Source: Areca catechu (Eukaryota > Streptophyta > Magnoliopsida > Arecales > Arecaceae). Taken from it: 64,000 nt of DNA. The stretch covers positions 35,400,727-35,464,726 of the forward strand of contig CM038048.1 of assembly GCA_021397845.1 (NCBI GenBank), given 5' to 3'. Below are positions 25,826 through 35,408 of this stretch, piece by piece; positions within the stretch are counted from its first letter, which is position 1, and each line of letters begins with the position of its first letter. Made by a program: the position numbers and the translations under genes. The notes under the pieces are model-generated. The model saw only the letters and a program-made list of their open reading frames with translations, searched no databases and had not been told where the DNA came from.

Positions 25826-26447
25826 AGGAATCTAACTCTTTTTCACTTTATTTTTGTTTTTTCTTCTAAGATTGCATTCATATGCCCTGTGTCCAACCCC
25901 ATTACAGTAAAAACAAACTACTTTTGGCTTTTGAAAAGAAAAGGATGCTGAAAATTTTGATGTATAAGGTTTTAAAGCTAAAAATTTGTTTATATACATT
26001 GTATTGTACCCAATTCTATCTCTATTATTAGATTTTTTCTGATTTTTTAGGATTAGCTCAAGTTTGTTCGAACTTAAAGTCAATTTATCAACAAGAGGCT
26101 TGAGTCTATCCATTTCATTTTGCAAACCTTTATTATTTTCAAAACATTCATCTTTTTTAGCTTGTAACACTTTATATTTTTCAAAAATATTATTTAATTC
26201 CTTTTGTAAAAAATATTCTTTTTAGAAATCTCATCATTTTCTTTCAATAATATATCATAGTTATTTTTTAAAGATTTGATTTTCAAACCAGCCTTCTTAT
26301 ATTCAGTTAGAAGTTCTTGAAAAGTAGTATGCAAATCATCATAAGTAAATTCATGATTGGGTTCACTAGATATTACCTCATCTTCTAGACCCATTAAACA
26401 TATATTTGCTGATTTTGATGTCTCTTCCTTTTCATTGGAAGTAGATT
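25826..26447 (-). pseudogene. gag: Sirevirus gag, C-terminal half
   Basis: Continues the gag of 34318-35351 after the G1 insertion at 26447/26448. It holds a long Glu/Lys/Leu-rich helical, coiled-coil-like region (DLHTTFQELLTEYKKAGLK), a frame change near 26190, and a second zinc knuckle CFYCNGVGHRAYEC (25874-25915) followed by a basic tail. Two CCHC knuckles and a long coiled region are usual in Sirevirus gag. A stop (25832) separates it from the protease. Confidence 0.8.
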
Positions 26448-28236
26448 TGGTGGGGACACCAGAGCCAAAAAGAAGCAATTTGAGTCTATTTGAATTTCAA
26501 TTTGAAGTCTATGGAGTCCAATAAAATTGTAGTTGGGATTATGAGGAAGTTGTAATTGGTCCAATTGGATCTCAATTGGGTCTAAATTGTTGTTTGGGTC
26601 TAGTAATTAGTTTTTGGATCCATTTTGGGTTTAAATGGGACCTAAGTTATTTTTGTATGAATTGACTAAGTCTACATCACATGAAGGAAGTTAAGAGGGG
26701 TCCACATCTATATTTATTTGGTTGGCTACTTGAAGAAAGGAAGCTCCACGCCTATTCTTTCCTCCAAGAAAACCTTTCACTTATTCTCTCACCAAACAAA
26801 GAGTTAAAATCGGTGGAAGGAGCTTTATGAAGGTAGCAATTAAGGAGCTTTGAATGTGGAGGGAGTTTCTTGAAGAAAGCTTTATGAAGGTAGCAATTAA
26901 GGAGCTTTAAAGATGAAGAGAGTTTCTTGAAACAAGCTTTAAAGGTATTTAAGAGGCATAAGCTTTGAAGGTATTTAAGAGGCACAAGCTTTGAAGGCAT
27001 TTAAGAGGCACAAGCTTTGAAGGCATTTAAGAGAGTTGGTTAATGCTTTTCTACCTTTCACAAATTCTCTTCCCTTCCCCACGAATTTTCTATTTTAGAG
27101 GTGTTTTAGGTGGGTTCCATTCCCATTTAAATGTGGCAATTTAACTTCAATCGGCTAAGGAAAGAAAAAGAAGAAGATCAAATTGAAGGGTGGAAGATCA
27201 AGTCAAGATAACCATCTTTATGGAGCATTGGCACCTATTCCAAAACCTCAAAAATTGTAATTCCCTCTTCTTTTATTCTGAATTTGAATTTTAACCCATC
27301 TTTCTACTTGTAATGAGGCTATAAAAAGAGCCCAAAACCTTTCTTTGTAAGCATGATATTTTAAGTAATGAAAAGACAAAGTGCTGTTGTATTTTCTCCA
27401 ATTTCTCCATAGCTAGTTTGCTTGAAGGTACTAGGTGAGACGCCTAGAACAACTTGGGTGCGACGTCCAAGTTTGCATTTTCTCCAACTCCTCCATAGCT
27501 AGTTTGCTTGAAGGTGCTAGGTGAGATGCCTAGAACAACTTGGGTGCGACGTCCAAGTTTCGTAGGGTGTGATGCTCTACTTATTGGTTCTGGTTCTTTA
27601 ATCAAATTTGCCATTCGAAGACTCTTTAAGGTTTACATCCAATCCTTTGAAGAGATTCCTGAAGCAAGTCGAAGAAGAAGACCCCGAGAGCACAATCAAC
27701 CTTAACGCCAACCTTCTTCCCCCCTTTAGCTCTATTCTTCTAAGTTCTTGGCATTCTTAGCACTTTTCTAGTAATTAACTCTGATATTTTTTGTAGATCC
27801 TTTCGAGATCCAACTCTGAAGATCGGAATCCTTGCTTTTAAACTGGTGTGATTGGAGTCCAGATGCCAGATCGGTCGATTTTGGAGTCAGGTTCATCAAC
27901 TCTAGAGTGTTGCAATCTAGATCTTCAACCAAGGAAGTTTCAAAGCATTTTGGTAAATCTAAACCCCTTCCCATCCTCTAGATCTGAAACTCGAAAGTAG
28001 GTAACCTAATATAGGGTGGTTTCTCAATCACCGCGATCCTCCCTTACAGTTATTTGACAAGATCTGCATGCGGGTAGGTAATTTTGATAACTAGCTATCA
28101 CTTTATTTTCTTTAGGTCTTCCTGTTTGTTTTTGCTGTTAGGATATCAGTTATTGTTCTCAAAATACATATATATATATATATAATAAATCAAGATAAGC
28201 ATGGCACATCACTCATCACCATCCCATCCCACATCA
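26448..28236 (+). repeat. G1 5' LTR
   Basis: 1789 bp. Internal repeats: a ~60-bp duplication ('gctttatgaaggtagcaatt', 26825-26940), 3-4 copies of a 27-bp unit ('tttaagaggcacaagctttg', 26940-27030), and an ~85-bp tandem duplication ('ctccatagctagtttgcttg', 27405-27570). A TATA-like CTATAAAAAG lies at 27319-27329. The 65-aa ORF at 27508-27705 recurs in the 3' LTR only because the LTRs match. Confidence 0.92.
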
Positions 28237-28240
28237 AATT

Positions 28241-28252
28241 TGGTATCATAGC
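28241..28252 (+). promoter_or_regulatory. G1 primer-binding site
   Basis: TGGTATCATAGC, one change from the iMet-tRNA-complementary TGGTATCAGAGC, four bases after the LTR end at 28236. Confidence 0.9.
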
Positions 28253-28836
28253 ATGCTTAGATTAGGTTATCATCATTGCACCTAGTTTCTATTCTGCATC
28301 TACTCATATATGCTTTGATGTTTTAATTGTTTCTATTTATAGATAAGTCCAAAAATCATGAAATTTGTTTTTTTTGAGTGCATCACATTTGAAAGTATTT
28401 TACTACATTTTTTCATGATTTACTGAGTTCCGTAAAATTTTTTCTTTTCTATTTTTGGCCTGAGAACAGATTTTGTCAAAACTTCAGCAAGCATAATTTT
28501 GATTCGTTATGGTTTGGGTTTTCATTAGTTTGCATGTTTGTCTACTGCATTCATATATTAAGTGATTTTAAGGGTAATTTGAACATGTCAGATGGGGGAA
28601 GGAGCTGATAACCTTTCCCTAGCCCAAAACAACCAACATTGCATTCGAACCCAAGCTTTGAATTAAAATCAAGTAGAAACTTAATTGCTATTGCTCTAGA
28701 GAGCTAGGGGCACCCATAAGGTCAGGTCGATCCAAGTGTTAAGCCAATTTAGACAACTTGTTTGTGTGTGCTTGTGTGTCTGGTGTCTAGGCATGTGGTT
28801 CAGGAACAAGAGCCTGAAGGAAGGTGGGTTGGTCCG

Positions 28837-28873
28837 CTTACCTAACCAATTTCAAATTGGTGTCTAAGACAAG
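28837..28873 (+). promoter_or_regulatory. Palindromic leader module, G1 copy
   Basis: CTTACCTAA precedes a 15-nt palindrome CCAATTTCAAATTGG (28846-28860; 6-bp stem, TCA loop), followed directly by TGTCTAAGACAAG. A second, half module (CTTACCTGGCCAGG) lies at 28901-28914 and a third trace (TGGTGTCTAGGCA) at 28781-28793. The module sits in the 0.77-kb leader (28253-29024), which otherwise shows no coding potential. Confidence 0.55.
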
Positions 28874-29024
28874 CAAAGAGGGACCTCTACCAACCTTACA
28901 CTTACCTGGCCAGGTGCCAAGTTACTACAACCAAGATTGTCATTTTGACCTAACATTTGGTTTGGGCTTTAGGTCTAGCTAGCTATAGTTGGTTAGGCTT
29001 GTTTGAGTGCATCGAGTTGTTTGC

Positions 29025-30182
29025 ATGACTACTAGGATTGGAAAACCATATCAAGTTCCCCAGGACCAACCTAGTACATCCATGGATTCAAACCTTGAAA
29101 ATCTCATGAGATCTGAATAGCTTAGGTAGCTTAGCACTAGAGTCGATCAGAGGTTTGATCAGATGAATGGAAGAATAAGTTCGCTGGAGGAATCCCATGT
29201 ATCTCAACTTGACCTTACACCCGTTGGAGCTGCCCCTCGGCATGACCTAGGATCCCAGCATCCAGAATTGACTCCTGACCCAATTCCTAGGCATCGAGCC
29301 CAGCATAGAGAAGTTACCCCTGAACCAATCCCTAGGTATCAAGCCCAACATAAAGAGGTCAGACCTAACCAAATTCCCAGGTATCGAGTCCAGCACAGAA
29401 GGGTTATCCCTGACCCTATTCCTAGAAGGCCACAGTATGATATAGATGATCAGGAAGAGCGAGCCCTCAGGAGTATTAGATTTGATGCACCCATATTTGA
29501 CGGTACCTTAGATCCTAAAATTTACTATGATTGGAAAAGTGGCATGGATCAGTGTTTCGAATGGTATCCTATGTCAGAAGAGTGTAAGGTCAAATTTGCT
29601 AAGTTTAGATTAGTCCGACAAGCATGACTATATTAGGATATTATGGAGAGACTAGAGTGATAGAGGGAAAACCAACCTATAGATACGTGGCAGGAGATGA
29701 AATACAGATTAAGGGCTAAATACCTACCTTTGTCTTATAAACAGAGGTTATTAGATCAATGGCAGAGGCTGACCTAAAGAAATCGAACTGTGTCCGAATA
29801 CATCACTCTTTTTGATGAATATGCTATGCGGTGTGGTGTGTCCGAGTCTGAATCAATTACTTTATCTAGGTTCAGAGGAGGCCTAAATGATGACATAAGT
29901 AGGTAATTGTTCCTAAGAGAGGTACATGATTTAGAACACACCTACCAGATTGCTCTAGATTCTGAAAGGTTTCAGAGGAGACCTGTCACCTATCGACCTG
30001 ACTCGACTAGGTTTAGTGTTTCTGGAAATAGGCCAAATCGGAACCAAGTTCCTGCTAATCGATCTAGACCCAATCCCCAGCTTATTCATAAGGATGATAA
30101 AGGGAAAGCACCTATGGTTCAGAAGGATAGGAACTAGTGTTTTAGGTGTAACCAGACTGGTCATTTTGCCGCTCAATGTCCA
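29025..30182 (+). pseudogene. gag: G1 gag
   Basis: Starts MTTRIGKPYQVPQ at 29025, the same opening as G3 and G4. A run of repeated Pro-rich motifs (PIPRHRAQHREVTPE and variants, about 29275-29430) precedes the gag core (FDGTLDPKIYYDWKSGMDQC, 29500). After stops near 29626 and 29637 the frame resumes at 29907 and ends in a zinc knuckle CFRCNQTGHFAAQC (30138-30179), preceded by a TAG. Gag forms the particle and binds RNA. All segments share one frame; damage is by nonsense codons only. Confidence 0.85.
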
Positions 30183-30212
30183 TCATGAGCCCTACACATA
30201 GGGGGACCTGAA

Positions 30213-31634
30213 TTGGAGGAACCTAAAACCAAAGAGTCTTATGATGAAGAGGTTTATGAGGCTGGAACTGAACTAATAGATGAGTACATAGAGGAGGAAG
30301 AAATCATCGGTATGAATCAACTAGGAGTGGTTAGATGTATCCTGACTCAAACTAAAAAGAATGTGAAATGGCATAGGACCAACATTCTACAGACCTTTAT
30401 TAGAATTGGGGATAAGGTCATTATTGATAGTGGGAGTTGTGTCAACATAATTTCTACTAATGTTGTTAAAAACTTAAACTTACTAACTGTCTCACATCCA
30501 AACCCCTATAAGGTATCCTGGATCGATGCAACTAGCATTTCCATTAGGTTTCGATGTAAGGTTACAATTCAGATACAATCCTACCAAGAAGAAGTTTGGT
30601 GCGATGTCCTCCCAATGGGAGTCAGTAGTATTATCTTAGGTAGACCTTGGTTGTTTGATCATGATGCCACCTTGTTTGGATGGTCAAACTCATGTGCTTT
30701 TTACCATCTAGGAAAGAAGATAGTGATTAATGCGGCTCTACCCAAGGACCATGTTAAGAGAGGGTCAAGTCACTTAAAGGAAAAAGAGCCTAATATGAAC
30801 TTGATCACTGCAAAGGAGCTAGAACGAGAAATAGTTGGAGGGTCACTAGTTTGGGTTCTGGTTACTAAGAAAGCTCAGGATCAACCCAAATTAGAACATC
30901 CTAAGGAGGTCGTAGACTTATTAGAAGAATTCAAGGAAGTTTTCCCTGAAGATTTACCATATCAGTTACCTCCATTAAGAGATATTCAGCATGCAATTGA
31001 TTTGGTACCGGGAGCCACCTTACCAAACCTTTCCCACTATAGGATGAACCCTATAGAACATCAAGAGCTACAAAGACAAGTAGGGGATCTAATTAAAAAG
31101 GGATTCGTTAGGGAAAGTTTAAGTCCTTGTGCTGTCCCGGCACTTTTGACTCCTAAGAAGGATAGCAGTTGGAGAATGTGCATGGATAGTCAAGCCATCA
31201 ATAGGATTACTATAAAATATTGATTTCCTATACCCCGACTCGATGACATGCTAGATATGATGGCCGGATCTACCATCTTTTCTAAGATAGATCTAAAAAG
31301 TGATTACCATCAAGTGAGAATTAGACTCGGGGACGAGTGGAAGACGGCTTTCAAAACTAAAGATGGCTTGTATGAATGGTTAGTGATGCCCTTCGGATTA
31401 TCAAATGCCCCAAGTATGTTTATGAGGATTATGACTCAGGTGCTAAGGCCCTTTGTTAGAAAATTCATGGTCATTTATTTTGATGATATTAAGACTAGAG
31501 AAAATCACATAGACCATCTACGTCAGGTTTGTCAGATCCTTAGGAATGAAGTGGTTAGGTTACATGGCTTACCTAAAACCATCATGTTAGATCGAGATGT
31601 TAAGTTCACTAGCTACTTTTGGAAAACCTTATGA
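30213..31634 (+). pseudogene. pol: G1 protease, partial RT fused to partial integrase
   Basis: The protease active site IDSGSCVNI is at 30423-30449. RT follows with SPCAVPALLTPKKDSSWRMC, a stop at 31221, FSKIDLKSDYHQVRI, WLVMPFGLSNAPSMF and catalytic YFDDI (31476-31490). Only ~20 residues later, after HLRQVCQILRNE (about 31548), the protein jumps in frame to integrase EVVRLHGLPKTIMLDRDVKF. The rest of RT, RNase H and the integrase zinc region and first catalytic Asp are deleted. This looks like a recombination or template-switch deletion that kept the frame. It cannot encode an active polymerase. Confidence 0.88.
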
Positions 31635-32567
31635 CATATGCTAGGAATCAAATTGACATATTCTACTGCCTACCACCCCCATACTGATGGCCAAACTGAG
31701 ATAGTAAATTGAAGTCTAGGGAACCTATTGAGGAGTCTAGTGGGAGGGAGTACTACTAATTAGGATCTATTACTGCCTAGAGCTGAGTTTGCCTAAAACA
31801 ATTCAGTCAATAGATCTACTAGGAAAAGTCCGTTCAAAATTGTTCATGGATACAAACCTAGGAAGCCATTAGATTTGGTTCCTTTACCTATTAATGCATG
31901 CATATCTGAGTCTGCTGAGTCATTTGCACAACACATAAAGAACTTGCATCATGAAATCATTAAAAAAATTAAAGAGAGCAATGACTCATATAAACAAATG
32001 GCTGATTCAAACAAAAGGTTTAAAGAATTTAAAGTAAGGGACCAAGTTATGATCAAGCTCAGACTTGAGCAATTTCCATCTAGAATGATCAAGAAATTAC
32101 ATGCCCGAAATGCAAGATCTTTCAAAATAATTCATAAGTTTGGATCTAATGCTTATGAGATTGAATTACCACCAGATTTAGGCATAAGTCCAACTTTCAA
32201 CATTTTAGATCTTGTAGAGTATAAGGAGCCGATATTGCTACCTAGTGAGCCATTTGGGCCTAACCCCATTCTCGAGAGTGAGCCTATCCCTGATTGTCCA
32301 CTGGCCAAAACCTCAAATTGGAGAGATAGGGTTGAATGAATTATAGATGACAAAATGATCGTCCAGCGATACTTGGTTCATTGGCAAGGACATCCTAACT
32401 CGGATGATTCTTGGATAACTCGGGAAGATCTGCAGAAGATTGATCCAGATTTGCTCGAGAGGAACCTGAGCAGAGTTGACCCTTACTCGATAGGGTTGAG
32501 TTCTTCCCACCTGGGAAGAATTAGTGGGGACACTAGAGCCAGAAAGAAGCAATTTGAGTCTGTTTGA
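31635..32567 (+). pseudogene. pol: G1 integrase C-terminus and chromodomain
   Basis: Same frame as the preceding part. It keeps AYHPHTDGQTEIVN with the third catalytic Glu (31665-31710), then SAESFAQHIKNLHHEI and a basic region, NILDLVEYKEP (32196), and a C-terminal chromodomain RYLVHWQGHPNSDDSWITRE (32367-32428) followed by LQKIDPDLLE. The frame runs into the 3' LTR and stops at 32567. The chromodomain in chromoviruses directs integration to marked chromatin. Confidence 0.87.
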
Positions 32568-34317
32568 ATTTCAATTTGAAGTCTATGGAGTCCAATAAAA
32601 TTGTATTTGGGATTATGAGGAAGTTGTAATGGGTCCAATTGGGTCTAAATTGTTTTTTGGGTCTAGTAATTAGTTTTTGGGTCCATTTTGGGTTTAAATG
32701 GGACCTAAGTTATTTTTGTATGAATTGACTAAGTCTACATCACAAGAAAAAAGTTAAGAGGGGTCCACATCTACATTTATTTGGTTAGCTACTTGAAGAA
32801 AGGAAGCTCCACACCTATTCTTTCCTCCAAGAAAACCTTTCACGTATTCTCTCACCAAACAAAGAGTTAAAATCGGTGGAAGGAGCTTTATGAAGGTAGC
32901 AATTAAGGAGCTTTAAAGGTGGAGGGAGTTTCTTGAAGAAAGCTTTATGAAGGTAGCAATTAAGGAGCTCTAAAGGTGGAGAGAGTTTCTTGAAACAAGC
33001 TTTAAAGGTATTTAAGAGGCACAAGCTTCGAAGGCATTTAAGAGGCACAAGCTTTGAAGGTATTTAAGAGGCACAAGCTTTGAAGGCATTTAAGATGCAC
33101 AAGCTTTATAGGCATTTAAGAGAGTTGGTTAATGCTTTTCTACCTTTCACAAATTCTCTTCCCTTCCCCATGAATTTTCTATTTTAGAGGTGTTTTAGGT
33201 GGGCTCCACTCCCATTTAAATGCTGCAATTTAACTTCAATCGGCTAAGGAAAGAAAAGGGAGAAGATCAAATTGAAGGGTGGAAGATCAAGTCAAGATAA
33301 CCATCTTTATGGAGCATTGGCACCTATTCCAAAACCTCAAAAATTGTAATTCCCTCTTCTTTTATTCTGAATTTGAATTTTAACCCATCTTTCTACTTGT
33401 AATGAGGCTATAAAAAGAGCCCAAAACCTTTCTTTGTAAGCATGATATTTTAAGTAATGAAAAGACAAAGTGCTGTTGTATTTTCTCCAATTCCTCCATA
33501 GCTAGTTTGCTTGAAGGTACTAGGTGAGATGCCTGTAACAACTTGGGTGCGACATCCAAGTTTGCATTTTCTCCAACTCCTCCATAGCTAGTTTGCTTGA
33601 AGATGCTAGGTGAGGTGCCTAGAACAACTTGGGTGCGACGTCCAAGTTTCATAGGGTGTGACGCTCTACTTATTGGTTCTGGTTCTTTAATCAAATTTGC
33701 CATTCGAAGACTCTTAAAAGTTTACATCCAATCCTTTGAAGAGATTCCTGAAGCAAGTCGAAGAAGAAGACCCCGGGAGCACAATCAACCTTGACACCAA
33801 CCTTCTTCCCCCTTTAACTCTATTCTTCTGAGTTCTTGGTATTCTTAGCACTCTCTAGTAATTAACTCTGATATTTTTTGTAGATCCTTTCGAGATCCAA
33901 CTCTGAAGATCGGAATCCTTGCTTTTAAACTGGTGTGATTGGAGTCCAGATGCCAGATCGGTCGATTTTGGAGTCAGGTTCATCAACTCTAGAGTGTTGC
34001 AATCTAGATCTTCAATCGAGGAAATTTCAAAGCATTTTAGTAAATCTAAACCCCTTCCCTTCCTCTAGATCTGAAACTCGAAAGTAGGTAACCTAATATA
34101 GGGTGGTTTCTCAATCACCGCGATCCTCCCTTACAGTTATTTGACAAGATCTGCATGCGGGTAGGTAATTTTGATAACTAGTTGTCACTTTATTTTCTTT
34201 AGGTCTTCCTATTTATTTTTGCTGTTAGGATATCAGTTATTACTCTCAAAATACAATATATATATATAAATCAAGATAAGCATGGCACATCACTCATCAC
34301 CATCCCGTCCCGTATCA
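32522..34317 (+). repeat. G1 3' LTR
   Basis: 1796 bp, very close to the 5' LTR by eye (a few percent difference), with the same internal duplications; the 27-bp unit has one more copy here (33000-33115). The purine-rich CTGGGAAGAAT just before the LTR (32510-32521) is in the polypurine-tract position. The TG start has changed to TAG. Confidence 0.92.
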
Positions 34318-35351
34318 AGATTCATCACTATCACTCCATGTAGCCATCATTGCTTTCTTTTTCTTCTTCTTGTATCCCTTTTTTAGTGTAGAATACTCCG
34401 AATGGTAGTGCCCCGGCTTCTTACATTCATAACAAATGATAGTTGCTCCTTTTCCTTATCTTAATCTTTGTCTTTTTCTTTGCTTCGTTCACCTTCGCTA
34501 AGGTGCTTCCTCCTGTATCTTAACTTTTTTTTGCCCATAAATCTTCGGAATCTTCTCACAACTAATGCTATATCATCATCTCCGAATTCTTCATCCGAGG
34601 ATGGGCTTTCTTCTTCTTCCTCTTCTTGCTTCTTAATCTCTGATGCTACCTTGAATGCTATTGATTTCATTTTTTTATTGTCATCTTCGCTGCAGCATTG
34701 CATTGTCAGTTCATGGGTAATCAAAGAACCAAGAAGTTCATCAAGTGGAAGTGTGTTTAAGTCTTTGACTTCATGTATTATAGTGACCTTGGGATCCCAT
34801 TTATCTGGTAAGGATTGAAGAATCTTTTGTACCAGTTCAGCATTGGAATATACCCTACCGAGACTTTTTAAATCGTTAATAATATCTATAAATCTAGCAA
34901 ACATTTTATATATAGTCTCATTTGGTTCCATTTTGAAAAGTTCATAATTATGCACAAGTATATTAATTTTAGAGGTCTTTACTTGGGTAGTACCCTCATG
35001 TGTAACTTGTAGTTTATCCCAAATTTTCTTTGCCGAAGTGCAACTGAAAATTTGGTTAAACTCATTTGCATCCAAAGCACAGTAAAAAAGGTTCATGGCT
35101 TTGGCATTAAGTTGACCCATTTTCATGTCATAGTCATCCCATTCCTCTTCTGGTTTAGAGATGTTTATTCCATCTACCTTCTTGATGGGTATGTGTGGTC
35201 CTTTCAAGATTATTTTCCATAATTAAAAATCAATAGCTTGTATATAGATTTTTATCCTAGCTATCCAATAGGTGTAATAGGTGCCAATGAATAGTGGAGG
35301 TCTATTACTTGATTGACCTTTGGCCAAAGATGTGCTCATTTGGGTTGCCAT
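34318..35351 (-). pseudogene. gag: Sirevirus gag, N-terminal half
   Basis: Starts at 35351 (MATQMSTSLAKGQSSNRPPL), contains GTYYTYWIARIKIYIQAIDF, then an in-frame TAA (35223-35225), then the gag core in the same frame (PEEEWDDYDMKMGQLNAKAM, AKKIWDKLQVTHEGTTQV) to 34461. After a one-base frame change, a first zinc knuckle CYECKKPGHYHSEY (34392-34433) follows; its last Cys has become Tyr. G1 interrupts the protein at 34317. Confidence 0.9.
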
Positions 35352-35394
35352 AGAACTTTTCTCTTAATTGTTAGATTAATGGCATTGAGACGCT

Positions 35395-35406
35395 GCTCTA
35401 ATACCA
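35395..35406 (-). promoter_or_regulatory. Sirevirus primer-binding site
   Basis: Minus-strand TGGTATTAGAGC, one change from the iMet-type site, two bases inside the LTR that begins at 35409. Confidence 0.9.
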
Positions 35407-35408
35407 CT

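Larger units (their letters stand above)
26448..34317 (+). mobile_element. Chromovirus G1 (Ty3/gypsy), internally deleted
   Basis: 7870 bp between perfect target duplications AGATT (26443-26447 and 34318-34322), inserted in the Sirevirus gag in the opposite orientation. LTRs begin TGGTGGGGACACC (5') and TAGTGGGGACACT (3') and end ACATCA/GTATCA. The interior keeps PBS, leader, gag, protease, half of RT, the end of integrase and a chromodomain, all in one reading frame. RT thumb, RNase H and the first part of integrase are missing through one precise deletion near 31550, so the copy cannot move by itself. Confidence 0.93.

Noticed and set aside
27508..33794. Nearly identical 65-residue ORFs at 27508-27705 and 33597-33794, as if a duplicated gene
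   Set aside because: Both lie at the same place in the two G1 LTRs, so the identity comes from the LTR pair. No domain and no start context.
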